Assembly: GCF_027912495.1 (NCBI RefSeq)
Contig: NZ_CP115463.1
Location: 2,255,501 to 2,319,500 of the forward strand
Source: Caulobacter sp. NIBR1757
GTDB lineage: Bacteria > Pseudomonadota > Alphaproteobacteria > Caulobacterales > Caulobacteraceae
Direction: 5' to 3'
DNA length: 64,000 nt
A program made the position numbers and the translations under genes. Of this stretch, positions 1 to 8,767 are shown piece by piece; position 1 is the stretch's first letter; each line of letters opens with the position of its first letter. Under the pieces are notes generated by a model, which saw only the letters and a program-made list of their open reading frames with translations, was not told where the DNA came from and did not search any database.

Positions 1-412
1 TAACCAAGCCAAAGAGCGTATCTCGGCGCTCGTAGTCATTCTTGATCTTCTTTGCTTTGTCCCGAAGCGTGCCTAGTGAAGCACCATCGACCAAGGCGGT
101 GGATGCCGAGTTTCGAAGATAGCGATAGCGATCGTAGCCGCGGCCTGCGGCCTCCTCGATGCGCTTGCGGACTTCCTGCTTCGCTTCGTCGATCGAGAGC
201 ATGGAGATTTTTAGAAACGTCGAAGGCGTCAGCCTGAAGAGTGGCTCCCGAAACAACGGAAACTGGCCGCCGATCTCGGTCTTGGCCGCATTGCGTCTAC
301 TAAGGACCTGATCGAGGCTCGCTCCCAGCGCTTCCACGTTGACGAGCGGAGGGGTTGAGATTTGTTCCGAATCCGTTGAATTACGGACTGGCAATCTGTC
401 TGGATTCTGCAT
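1..412 (-). CDS. Hypothetical protein, 3' end outside the window
   Basis: An open frame on the minus strand runs from an ATG at 412 off the left edge, giving about 137 visible codons with no stop. The frame is also open upstream of this ATG to a stop near 505, and a second in-frame ATG lies at 202, so the start is uncertain. The visible N-terminal half is polar and apparently disordered (MQNPDRLPVRNSTDSEQ); the second half is charged and helix-like (MLSIDEAKQEVRKRIEEAAG). I do not recognise a family. Codon bias is weaker than in the housekeeping genes to the right, which together with the adjacent toxin-antitoxin remnants suggests accessory DNA. Confidence 0.5.
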   Translation of the reverse strand, partial: MQNPDRLPVRNSTDSEQISTPPLVNVEALGASLDQVLSRRNAAKTEIGGQFPLFREPLFRLTPSTFLKISMLSIDEAKQEVRKRIEEAAGRGYDRYRYLRNSASTALVDGASLGTLRDKAKKIKNDYERRDTLFGLV

Positions 413-528
413 GAGGCCCACATCGGCTGTTGAGGACTCATGAAGTCCGCTGATTTGTGCGATTCGGACCAGATAAAAGCGTTCTCTTTTTGTTCACAAT
501 GTGGTGAGCGGCATGCAAGGCGGCAGCG

Positions 529-792
529 TCAGTAGTGATAGCGACACTGCACGATTTCGAGCTGCTGCTCCTCACCCGTCCCCACCACGCGGTAGACCAA
601 CCGGTGCTCATCATCGATCCGGCGTGACCACCAGCCGGCCAGTTCGCCCTTCAACGGTTCGGGTTTAGCCAGGCCCTCGAACGGCGACCGCAGGGTGTCG
701 CGGATCAGCTTGTTGATCCGCTTCATCATCCGCTTGTCGTCCTGCCAGCTGAGATAGTCCTCCCAGCCTTGTTCGAGCTAAGCCAGCTTCAA
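529..792 (-). pseudogene. yoeB: YoeB/Txe-family mRNA interferase, disrupted by an amber codon
   Basis: The frame encodes a near-complete YoeB toxin: GWEDYLSWQ near the N-terminus, FEGLAKPEPLKGELAG in the middle, SRRIDDEHRLVYRV, and the C-terminal CRYHY that carries the family's catalytic His and Tyr. The natural start is TTG at 792-790, which overlaps the TGA stop of the antitoxin gene. Codon 5, at 780-778, is TAG where YoeB proteins commonly have Trp (TTG AAG CTG GCT TAG CTC GAA), so one base change from TGG explains it. Translation could restart at ATG ATG near 729, giving a 66-residue product lacking the first strand and helix. Either the toxin is inactivated or it is made only by readthrough or restart. 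The rest of the frame is undamaged, so the lesion looks recent, unless it is a sequencing error. Confidence 0.8.
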
Positions 793-1058
793 GGCTCGAT
801 CAACTCACGTTCGACCGCTTCGCCGCGCTCGGCGGCGGCCTTGGCGGCGCGCAGGCGCTCGGCGTTGGCGGAGGACGAGGTCAGGTATTCTGTCTCGTTG
901 AGCGCGTTCCAGGTGGACAGCGAGATCATCACCACCGGCTCAGCCTTGCGGCGGCTGATCACCGTCGGCATGTGGGTTTCGGTCACCTGGTCCATGACCG
1001 ACTTCAGGTTGGCGCGGGCTTCCGAGAAGGTGGTGACGTTGACGGCGGCGCTCTTCAT
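789..1058 (-). CDS. yefM: Phd/YefM-family antitoxin
   Basis: An 89-residue protein starting MKSAAVNVTTFSEARANLKSVM and continuing ETHMPTVISRRKAEPVVMISLSTWNAL, the classic YefM/Phd N-terminal DNA-binding fold. The C-terminal part, rich in Ala and Glu, is the expected toxin-neutralising tail. It lies immediately upstream of the YoeB gene and overlaps its TTG start by a few bases, the usual antitoxin-toxin order and coupling. In this family the antitoxin represses its own operon by binding palindromes with a TGTACA core; such a site sits just upstream (1069-1086). With the toxin apparently broken, the antitoxin may persist as an autoregulator or to protect against related toxins elsewhere. Confidence 0.9.
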   Translation of the reverse strand: MKSAAVNVTTFSEARANLKSVMDQVTETHMPTVISRRKAEPVVMISLSTWNALNETEYLTSSSANAERLRAAKAAAERGEAVERELIEP

Positions 1059-1068
1059 GCTGCAATCA

Positions 1069-1086
1069 TGTACGTAATTGTGTACA
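1069..1086. promoter_or_regulatory. Candidate YefM autoregulatory operator
   Basis: TGTACG at 1069-1074 and TGTACA at 1081-1086 are separated by six A/T-rich bases and lie about 11 bp upstream of the antitoxin ATG. YefM-YoeB operators are known to carry repeats with a TGTACA core. The site overlaps the divergent promoter region of the small plus-strand antitoxin-like gene at 1117, so both genes could be affected. Confidence 0.55.
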
Positions 1087-1116
1087 AGTGCAATCGGGCA
1101 TCTTGTGAGGTCGGGG

Positions 1117-1263
1117 ATGGCGTTCGATATCGAGGATCAGGCGACAATCGATCTGGCGCAGGCTCTCGCGGCGCGGGAAGGCTTGCCCGTCGAGGAAGTG
1201 ATAATGTTGGCGTTGAAGCAGTGGGCGGAGAAGGCGCAGCCGCCTAGCTCCCACCCGCCATAA
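1117..1263 (+). CDS. Small VapB-like (ribbon-helix-helix) antitoxin, orphan
   Basis: A 48-residue protein, MAFDIEDQATIDLAQALAAR followed by EGLPVEEVIMLALKQWAEK, resembling the short VapB-type transcription-factor antitoxins (MAF-I-D-x-A...LA..LA). The ATG at 1117 is preceded by GAGG at 1107-1110 with good spacing; the frame extends further upstream through the neighbouring operator, so the ATG is preferred. No PIN-domain VapC toxin follows: the next gene is convergent and its end overlaps this one by 20 bp. It is therefore an orphan or a remnant. The family call rests on a short motif only. Confidence 0.6.
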   Translation: MAFDIEDQATIDLAQALAAREGLPVEEVIMLALKQWAEKAQPPSSHPP

Positions 1264-1495
1264 AGTCATACACATCCGCCGCCCGCGTCACCGCGATGCT
1301 GATCTTGTCGTCGTTGATCTGGATTTCGCCCCGGGCGACCGGGTGGTTGTTGGCCAGGATCCAGACCTCGTCGGTGGCCTTGGCGTCCAGGGGGATGACC
1401 GCGCCGCGGCCCATGCGCAGGAGCTGGGCCATGGGGAGCTGCGAGCGGCCCAGGACCACGGAAATCTCGACGTTGACCGACTTGACCTGGCTCAC
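1244..1495 (-). CDS. FliN-like SpoA-domain protein (flagellar motor switch family)
   Basis: The protein matches the FliN C-terminal SpoA domain: VNVEISVVLGRSQLPMAQLL, then GRGAVIPLDAKATDEVWILANNHPVARGEI and a final strand IAVTRAADVYDF. FliN forms the C-ring part of the motor switch at the cytoplasmic face of the flagellar base. The frame opens at 1558, but the residues before the domain are unlike FliN and would overlap the divergent lipB start; I prefer GTG at 1495 behind GAGGGG, giving 83 residues, close to a bare SpoA domain. No other flagellar gene is in the window, so it is a stand-alone copy. It could be the motor FliN or a paralogue. Confidence 0.75.
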   Translation of the reverse strand: MSQVKSVNVEISVVLGRSQLPMAQLLRMGRGAVIPLDAKATDEVWILANNHPVARGEIQINDDKISIAVTRAADVYDFMAGGS

Positions 1496-1546
1496 TGAGC
1501 ACCAACCCCTCGCGCAAACATCGCGCAGGCCCCACATTGGCCCGAC

Positions 1547-2269
1547 ATGCTTGATCACCTGTTAAGTTCCGAGGGCCAGCGCCCGCTTTTCGGCCGCGAG
1601 GACGGCATTGCGGCTGGCTGGGCGGTATCGACCGCGCCGGTGAGCTATCCCGTCGCTGTGGCGGCCATGGAGCAGCGGGCCGCCGACATCGCCGAGGGGC
1701 GGGCCGGGGAGCTGGTCTGGCTGCTGGAGCATCCGCCGCTCTACACCGCCGGGGTGTCGGCCAAGGCGGGCGACCTGCTGGACGGCGCGCGATTCCCGGT
1801 CTTCGAGAGCGGCCGGGGCGGGCAGTACACCTATCACGGGCCCGGACAGCGGGTGGCCTATGTGATGCTTGACCTGACCAGGCGCGGCCGCGACGTGCGG
1901 GCCTTCGTCACGGCGCTGGAAGCCTGGGTGATCGGGGCGCTTGCCGTGTTCAACGTCACCGGCGAACTGCGCGATGGCCGGGTCGGCGTCTGGGTCGAGC
2001 GAAAGGGGCCGGGCTGGTCGCGGGAGGACAAGATCGCCGCCGTCGGGGTCAAGCTGCGCCGCTGGGTCAGCTTCCACGGCGTCAGCCTGAACGTCGAACC
2101 GGACCTGTCCCACTTCGACGGAATCGTGCCCTGCGGCGTCACCGAGCACGGCGTGACCAGCCTGGTCGACCTCGGCCTGCCGGTGACCCTGGACGAGGCT
2201 GACGCGGCGTTGAAGTCGAGCTTTGAAAAGGTGTTCGGCGCCGTGAGCGAGGCCCCGGCGCCGATCTGA
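1547..2269 (+). CDS. lipB: Lipoyl(octanoyl) transferase LipB
   Basis: LipB moves the octanoyl group from acyl carrier protein to lipoyl domains of 2-oxoacid dehydrogenases and the glycine cleavage H protein. The diagnostic block [21 protein letters not shown] is present, as is the substrate segment [10 protein letters not shown], the catalytic Lys segment [20 protein letters not shown] and the catalytic Cys in [15 protein letters not shown]. The length of 240 residues is typical or slightly long; the first 25 residues precede the usual start of homology, so translation may begin later than the ATG at 1547. It is divergent from the FliN-like gene. A long inverted repeat follows immediately downstream. 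Confidence 0.93.
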   Translation: MLDHLLSSEGQRPLFGREDGIAAGWAVSTAPVSYPVAVAAMEQRAADIAEGRAGELVWLLEHPPLYTAGVSAKAGDLLDGARFPVFESGRGGQYTYHGPGQRVAYVMLDLTRRGRDVRAFVTALEAWVIGALAVFNVTGELRDGRVGVWVERKGPGWSREDKIAAVGVKLRRWVSFHGVSLNVEPDLSHFDGIVPCGVTEHGVTSLVDLGLPVTLDEADAALKSSFEKVFGAVSEAPAPI

Positions 2270-2284
2270 CTCTGCAATTTGAGC

Positions 2285-2406
2285 TGTCATTCTCCGGGCC
2301 CGCGAAGCGGGAACCGGGGAACCCAAGGAGGGATCTTGAAAGACTCCCAAGAGTCTTCACGCGGACAGCTGGGTCCCCCGGTCCGCTTCGCGGCCGGAGG
2401 ATGACA
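2285..2406. repeat. Intergenic long inverted repeat (family with CCCGCGAAGCGGG arm)
   Basis: The element begins TGTCAT and ends ATGACA, with arms containing CCCGCGAAGCGGG on the left and GGTCCGCTTCGCGGCC on the right. A small internal hairpin, GACTC-CCAA-GAGTC, sits at 2342-2355. It lies between convergent lipB and the secreted-protein gene, where it could end both transcripts. A related element with the same ends occurs at 39927-40092. Confidence 0.75.
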
Positions 2407-2417
2407 ACGGCGTAGGA

Positions 2418-2783
2418 CTACTTGCCGGCCTGACAGGCCTTCCAGACCTGGAACGCCTTGCGGTCGCCGCCGCCGCGGACGATCTTGTTACCCCAGGCGA
2501 AAACGCTTTCCGGTTCCTGGGCCCCTTCGTTGAGCCACAGGGTCTGGTCGGACGGATCGACGATGAACTCGATGTCGGCGTCGGCGCCCACGGCGACCTT
2601 GCCGCAGACCTTGCCGTCGGCCCCGACCTTCACCTTGCGGAATTTGATCTTGTCGGTCTTGGCGTATTGCTTGGCGATATCGACGCCGGCCTGGGCTTCG
2701 GGGCTCAGGGCTTCGTCGGCGGCGACGGCCACGCCGGCGGACAGGGTGAGGGCCAGGACGGCGGCGGCGGTGACGAAACGCAT
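2418..2783 (-). CDS. Small secreted protein of unknown function
   Basis: A 121-residue protein with a clear Sec signal peptide (MRFVTAAAVLALTLSAGVAVA, cleavage after AVA). The mature part is small and mixed charged: KIKFRKVKVGADGKVCGKVAVG, then FIVDPSDQTLWLNEG and a C-terminal VWKACQAGK with two cysteines in total, which could form a disulfide. I do not recognise a family. It is followed on the same strand, 18 bp upstream of its start, by two DUF805 genes, so it may be the last gene of that transcript. Confidence 0.75.
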   Translation of the reverse strand: MRFVTAAAVLALTLSAGVAVAADEALSPEAQAGVDIAKQYAKTDKIKFRKVKVGADGKVCGKVAVGADADIEFIVDPSDQTLWLNEGAQEPESVFAWGNKIVRGGGDRKAFQVWKACQAGK

Positions 2784-2800
2784 GGTCTACAGCTCCAGAT

Positions 2801-3199
2801 CTAGGCGGTCTTGAGGGGGCTTTGCCCGAAACGATTGGCGCCGGCCTCGCCCGGCATCACGCCTAGCTCGACAAGGGCCCAGATGACGATGGCCGAGAAA
2901 ACGAAATCGAAAAAGCCCTGCGGCCAGGGAAACACCGCGATGACCGCCAGAATGATCAGTCCCGCCCACCAGCCTGACCGTCCCCGGTCATGCAGACGCT
3001 TGGCCAGCAGGCAGCAGCCGCTGATCAGCAGCACGGGATAGACCACCCAGCCGGTCAGCCACTGCACCGGCCCGGGCGTCACCCAGTAGTAGAGGAAGGC
3101 GACCCCGAACAGCAGGGCGCTGGTGATCAGGAAGGGGGTGCGCGCCAGCCGTCCCGTCGAGGAGAAGAAGAGCTCCGCCCAGTCCGTTTGGCCGTTCAT
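2801..3199 (-). CDS. DUF805 membrane protein
   Basis: A 132-residue integral membrane protein with the DUF805 signatures: GRLARTPF at the start, CCLLAKRLHDRGRSGWW in the middle and a C-terminal NRFGQSP. Three or four hydrophobic segments are visible. The family is widespread in bacteria; its function is not established. It lies 55 bp after a second DUF805 gene on the same strand and 18 bp before the secreted-protein gene, consistent with a three-gene transcript. Confidence 0.85.
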   Translation of the reverse strand: MNGQTDWAELFFSSTGRLARTPFLITSALLFGVAFLYYWVTPGPVQWLTGWVVYPVLLISGCCLLAKRLHDRGRSGWWAGLIILAVIAVFPWPQGFFDFVFSAIVIWALVELGVMPGEAGANRFGQSPLKTA

Positions 3200-3253
3200 C
3201 CGCCTTGCCGCTCCGACTCGCTGCTGGGGCCATGAGCCCCGGACAGTCCCTAT

Positions 3254-3664
3254 CTAGGCGAGGGCCGCGCCGTGGGGAAGCGTGTCGCTCATCCGGGCCG
3301 GGCCGTAGGCGTTGTCCCTGGGCTGGCCCGCGCCGGCCAGCAGGTTGAGGACCAGCCAGAGCTGGCCGATCACCGGCGGCATGGCGAACAGCAGCATCCA
3401 GCCGCTCAGGCCGCGGTCGTGGCAGCGTTTCACCGCCGCGGCGATGGCAATCCAGATGGCGTGGCTGGCGGCGACGCAACCGCCGATGTTGACGATGGCT
3501 TCCCAGACCCCCCGCACGCCGGTCTGGCTGGCGTAGCCGGCCCCGCCGATGACGATGAGCAGGAAGGTGAAGACATACCAGGCCATGAAGACGCCGATCA
3601 GCGTCAGCACGAACTCGCGCCGGCCGATGCGACCCTCAAGGCTGTAAAGATGCGGAACGCCCAT
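3254..3664 (-). CDS. DUF805 membrane protein, second copy
   Basis: A 136-residue membrane protein with the DUF805 pattern: SLEGRIGRREFVLTLI at the start and VKRCHDRGLSGWMLL, with a YGPARMSDT tail where the NRFG motif is expected. Its sequence is clearly diverged from the neighbouring DUF805 protein at 2801-3199, sharing mainly the family motifs, so the pair is an old duplication or two acquired paralogues. Function unknown. Confidence 0.8.
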   Translation of the reverse strand: MGVPHLYSLEGRIGRREFVLTLIGVFMAWYVFTFLLIVIGGAGYASQTGVRGVWEAIVNIGGCVAASHAIWIAIAAAVKRCHDRGLSGWMLLFAMPPVIGQLWLVLNLLAGAGQPRDNAYGPARMSDTLPHGAALA

Positions 3665-3808
3665 ACTCGATCCACCCGTCCTGAACGGGAGCCTAACGCC
3701 GCCGCGGGGGAATTCGATGCCTTATTCGGCGACTCGCCTGACGAGATGCGGCGGCCTGTCGCAGGGCTGCAACAGGTTGCGTCGCGCAGCCGACCGTTAC
3801 CCGCCCGC

Positions 3809-5785
<1,977 letters not shown>

Positions 5786-5935
5786 CGGCCGGACAGACCC
5801 CTTGCACGCATGGTTCTTGCGCGATGCGGGTTAGACCGCCCACGGCCCGTTGGCAACGGCGACGCTAGGTCAGCATGGCGCCGTTCATTGAGAAGGATGT
5901 TGCGAGGCAGTCGCGTCTGGGGCATTTGTGACAGA

Positions 5936-6640
5936 ATGAATCTTTCATTCAGCCGCCGGCTGCCGCTTTATGTTCTGGCCGCGACGACGATCCTGGCCGT
6001 GGCGCTGTTTCCCTGGCCTCAGGCGGGGCGGCGCTGGCTGTCGGGCGAGCTCGGCATTGTCGAGATACCAACGATTATCTTCGCGCTGTGGGGTGTCTGG
6101 GAGGCAATCGGGATCATCCGTGACCGGCGGCGGCTGCCGCATACGGCCATGGTCTGGTGGTTCGCGCTTTTCGCCGTCGCCCTGTTCGTGTTCGCCGGCG
6201 AGGAGGCGAGCTGGGGCCAGAGCTGGTTCCACTGGGAGACGCCGGCGGACTACGCCCGGATCAACCGCCAGGGCGAGACCAACCTGCACAACCTCAGTTC
6301 CCTGACCGAGGAAATCCCCAAGACCATGCTGATCGCCGCCGCCCTGTTCGGCGGCATCCTCTGGCCGATCTGGGCCTGGGCGAAGAAGCGTGGGCCATAC
6401 CTCGGCCAGGGCTGGTTCAGCTGGATCTGGCCGAGCAGCCTGATCTGGCCGGCGGCGGCCCTGACCTGGGTGATGCGAATCTCCGAGCGGCTGCTGGTGG
6501 CGACCGACATGGAGGACAGGTTCCGTCCCCAGTACATCGCCATCCGCGAGTCGATCGAGATCTACGCGGTGCTCTTCATGCTCGCCTATCTGTGGGACGT
6601 GCGCCGCCGGATGAAGGCCGAAAGCCCTACGCCAGCCTGA
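5936..6640 (+). CDS. Integral membrane protein, unknown function
   Basis: A 234-residue protein from ATG at 5936 ([20 protein letters not shown]). At least five hydrophobic segments are visible, for example [32 protein letters not shown] and [16 protein letters not shown] conserved-looking acidic and aromatic stretch, [16 protein letters not shown], follows the third segment. The frame is open for almost 900 codons further upstream, but that is only the antisense of pccA. I do not recognise a named family. The 3' end overlaps the convergent YbjQ gene by 14 bp. Confidence 0.75.
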   Translation: MNLSFSRRLPLYVLAATTILAVALFPWPQAGRRWLSGELGIVEIPTIIFALWGVWEAIGIIRDRRRLPHTAMVWWFALFAVALFVFAGEEASWGQSWFHWETPADYARINRQGETNLHNLSSLTEEIPKTMLIAAALFGGILWPIWAWAKKRGPYLGQGWFSWIWPSSLIWPAAALTWVMRISERLLVATDMEDRFRPQYIAIRESIEIYAVLFMLAYLWDVRRRMKAESPTPA

Positions 6641-6947
6641 CGGCGGTGCCGCTGGCGGTGACCATCATCATGCCGTTGTCGGGACCCAGCGTCTCATAGT
6701 CGAGATCGACGCCGACCACCGCGCCGGCGCCGCGCGCCTGGGCTTCATCGCACATCTCCTGCAGGGCGATGTCGCGCGCCTGGCGCAGGGCCTTCTCATA
6801 GCCGCCGGCCCGGCCGCCGATGATGTTGGTGATGCCGGCGAAGAAGTCGCGGAAGATGTGGGCGCCGATGATCGCTTCGCCGCTGACGACGCCCAGGCTC
6901 TCGACGACGTCACGGCCGGGGATGGTGGGGGTGGTGGAAGTGATCAC
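6627..6947 (-). CDS. YbjQ/UPF0145-family protein
   Basis: A 106-residue protein from GTG at 6947: [52 protein letters not shown], then [18 protein letters not shown] and [11 protein letters not shown], the full pattern of the YbjQ (putative heavy-metal-binding) family, which forms ring-shaped pentamers in known structures. Function in bacteria is not established. The frame is open upstream, but that part is antisense to msrB, so the GTG right before the domain is chosen. Confidence 0.88.
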   Translation of the reverse strand: MITSTTPTIPGRDVVESLGVVSGEAIIGAHIFRDFFAGITNIIGGRAGGYEKALRQARDIALQEMCDEAQARGAGAVVGVDLDYETLGPDNGMMMVTASGTAVRLA

Positions 6948-7004
6948 GACGGATTGCCCTTTCGGATGATTGCGGATCGGCCCGCTCGCCTTAGATTGGG
7001 TGTC

Positions 7005-7472
7005 ATGACCGACACCGCCACCCGATACGACCTGACCCCGCCGAGCGAAGCCGAGCGCAAGGTTCTGGAAGCCGACCTCAACCAGGAGGAACGCGACGTC
7101 CTGCTGCACCACGGCACCGAGGCGCCGTTCTGCGGCGGTCTGCTCGGCGAAAAGCGCCCGGGCGTCTACTGCTGCCGGCTGTGCGGCCTGCCGCTGTTCA
7201 AGTTCGAGACCAAGTTCGAGAGCGGCACCGGCTGGCCCAGCTTCTACGCCCCGATCAACGAGGCCAACGTCAAGGGCGTCGAGGACCGCAGCTACGGTAT
7301 GCGCCGGGTCGAAACCCGCTGCGCCCGCTGCGACAGCCACCAGGGCCACGTCTTTCCGGATGGCCCGCCGCCGACCGGCCTGCGCTACTGCATCAACTCG
7401 GTGTCGCTGGAATTCGTCGGAGCAGGGGAGCCGCTGCGTGATCCGCTGGGGCGCGGCGACGGCTTGGCCTGA
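7005..7472 (+). CDS. msrB: Peptide-methionine (R)-S-oxide reductase MsrB
   Basis: A 155-residue enzyme that repairs oxidised methionine (R-sulfoxide form) in proteins. Visible are the zinc-binding pairs CCRLC and [12 protein letters not shown], the substrate loop [12 protein letters not shown], and the catalytic cysteine in [11 protein letters not shown]. The length is slightly above the usual 130-150 residues because of a longer N-terminus. The ATG at 7005 is divergent from the YbjQ gene with about 57 bp between the starts, so the two share a promoter region. Confidence 0.93.
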   Translation: MTDTATRYDLTPPSEAERKVLEADLNQEERDVLLHHGTEAPFCGGLLGEKRPGVYCCRLCGLPLFKFETKFESGTGWPSFYAPINEANVKGVEDRSYGMRRVETRCARCDSHQGHVFPDGPPPTGLRYCINSVSLEFVGAGEPLRDPLGRGDGLA

Positions 7473-7543
7473 AGGCCCCCCATTCCGGGGACGCGCTTCG
7501 GCGAACACAGGTCCATGCTTGGCTCAACACTTCAGGAGCTGAC

Positions 7544-8107
7544 ATGCACAGACGATCCTTTCTGCTGAGCGCCGCCGCCGTCGGCCTCGCTTCGCCTGCC
7601 TTCGCCGCCAAGGCTCCGCCTGCGCCTGACTTCAGCGCCACGGCCGGCGACGTGCCGGTGACCCTGGAAATCCAGGTCGCCAGCTTCAAGCAGCAGATGA
7701 AGGCCATGGGTTACGGCGGCGCCGACGTTTTCTACGAACTGAAGGGCCCGGCCAGCCCGGTGCGCTTCAAGGCCGGGCAGGCGGTTAGCTTTCTCAGCAA
7801 GGAGCCGGCGACCATCGATCCGCTGCAGCGCATCGGCCTGTTCCATCTGACGACGGTGAAGAGCACGCGGCGCCTGACCACCGGCAAGGTCAATCCGCTC
7901 GGCTATGGCACCCGCAACGTGAAGAATGCCGCAGCCGTCGAGTTCACGGCGGTCCGCGAAGGCGAGGTCTGGCGGATCACCCCGACCGCCCCGCTGGCGG
8001 CCGGCGAATATGGCCTCGCCCTGGCCCCGAACCTTGGCAACAACAGCTGGGGCTGGGGCGGTCGCGGCGGCGGCGCCCAGCCGGTCTGCGCCTTCGGGGT
8101 GGACTGA
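7544..8107 (+). CDS. Exported protein with Tat-like signal, unknown function
   Basis: A 187-residue protein with a twin-arginine style leader (HRRSFLLSAAAVGLASPAFA), suggesting export to the periplasm in folded form. The mature part contains VFYELKGPASPVRFKAG, DPLQRIGLFHLTTVKSTRRL and a C-terminal glycine-rich NNSWGWGGRGGGAQP, and looks like a beta-rich domain. No family is recognised. It stands alone between msrB and the tRNA gene. Confidence 0.75.
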   Translation: MHRRSFLLSAAAVGLASPAFAAKAPPAPDFSATAGDVPVTLEIQVASFKQQMKAMGYGGADVFYELKGPASPVRFKAGQAVSFLSKEPATIDPLQRIGLFHLTTVKSTRRLTTGKVNPLGYGTRNVKNAAAVEFTAVREGEVWRITPTAPLAAGEYGLALAPNLGNNSWGWGGRGGGAQPVCAFGVD

Positions 8108-8176
8108 GCCTCCGGAAGCGGAACAAACCTCTTCCCATCCCTCGCGGCTTTTGCTACCCCCCGCGCCTCACTACGA

Positions 8177-8261
8177 GCGGTCGTGGCGGAATTGGTAGAC
8201 GCGCAGCGTTGAGGTCGCTGTGGGGCAACCCGTGGAAGTTCGAGTCTTCTCGACCGCACCA
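8177..8261 (+). tRNA. tRNA-Leu (anticodon GAG)
   Basis: Acceptor arms GCGGTCG at 8177-8183 and CGACCGC at 8251-8257 pair perfectly, followed by A and an encoded CCA. The D arm contains AATTGGTAGAC. The anticodon loop TTGAGGT is closed by the CAGCG/CGCTG stem, giving GAG at 8211-8213. A long variable arm (TGGGGCAACCCGT) and the T loop GTTCGAGTC mark a class II leucine tRNA. Confidence 0.97.
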
Positions 8262-8348
8262 TCCTGCTTCGCCCTTCGGGCTTCGCAGGATTGATCTAGT
8301 GAGATGAGGCGAAGCAGGATGCCCTGCGAAGCCTTGGCGTAGCAGGGC
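8261..8348. repeat. Pair of REP-like hairpins between tRNA-Leu and a GIY-YIG gene
   Basis: The first hairpin (8261-8291) has outer arms ATCCTGC/GCAGGAT and an inner GCCC-TTC-GGGC stem; its first base is the last A of the tRNA CCA. The second (8321-8348) has outer arms GCCCTGC/GCAGGGC and an inner GCC/GGC stem. GAAGCAGGAT between them repeats one arm of the first. The shared two-tier layout suggests one repeat family. Confidence 0.65.
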
Positions 8349-8367
8349 TGTTCAGCGGAGAGCCCTG

Positions 8368-8619
8368 ATGCACTACGTCTATCTGCTCGAAAGCTTGGTC
8401 GATGCTACCAAACGCTACATCGGTGTGACCGCCGATCTGCGGGTTCGATTAAGCGACCACAACGCCGGAAAATCGATCCACACATCGAAGCACCGCCCAT
8501 GGCGCGTGGTCACCTACATCGCGTTCTCTGGACGCGCGCAGGCTGAGGCGTTCGAACGCTATCTCAAGTCGGGCTCGGGCCACGCCTTTGCCCGCAAGCG
8601 GCTTTGGTTGCGCCCCTGA
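8368..8619 (+). CDS. GIY-YIG nuclease superfamily protein (small)
   Basis: An 83-residue single-domain protein: MHYVYLLESLVDATKRYIGVT carries the Y-V-Y...Y-I-G core, followed by ADLRVRLSDHN with the conserved Arg, and RAQAEAFERYLKSGSGHAFA with the catalytic Glu region. Small stand-alone proteins of this family are widespread in alphaproteobacteria; their biological role is unclear. The ATG is preceded by GGAGAG. It follows the tRNA-Leu gene and two REP-like hairpins, an arrangement that suggests insertion near the tRNA 3' end. Confidence 0.88.
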   Translation: MHYVYLLESLVDATKRYIGVTADLRVRLSDHNAGKSIHTSKHRPWRVVTYIAFSGRAQAEAFERYLKSGSGHAFARKRLWLRP

Positions 8620-8767
8620 AGGCGATCCGTTTCAGACCGTAAATGCTTGCATCTATTCAAGTTGTGCCGCTATGACGCCGCTCGCCTGATGCGGCTCGAC
8701 CGCACCGGTGAATCAGGAAATTAACAGAGCGCCCATTCGACGCCCTCACTTCAGCCAGGAGGCCCCC

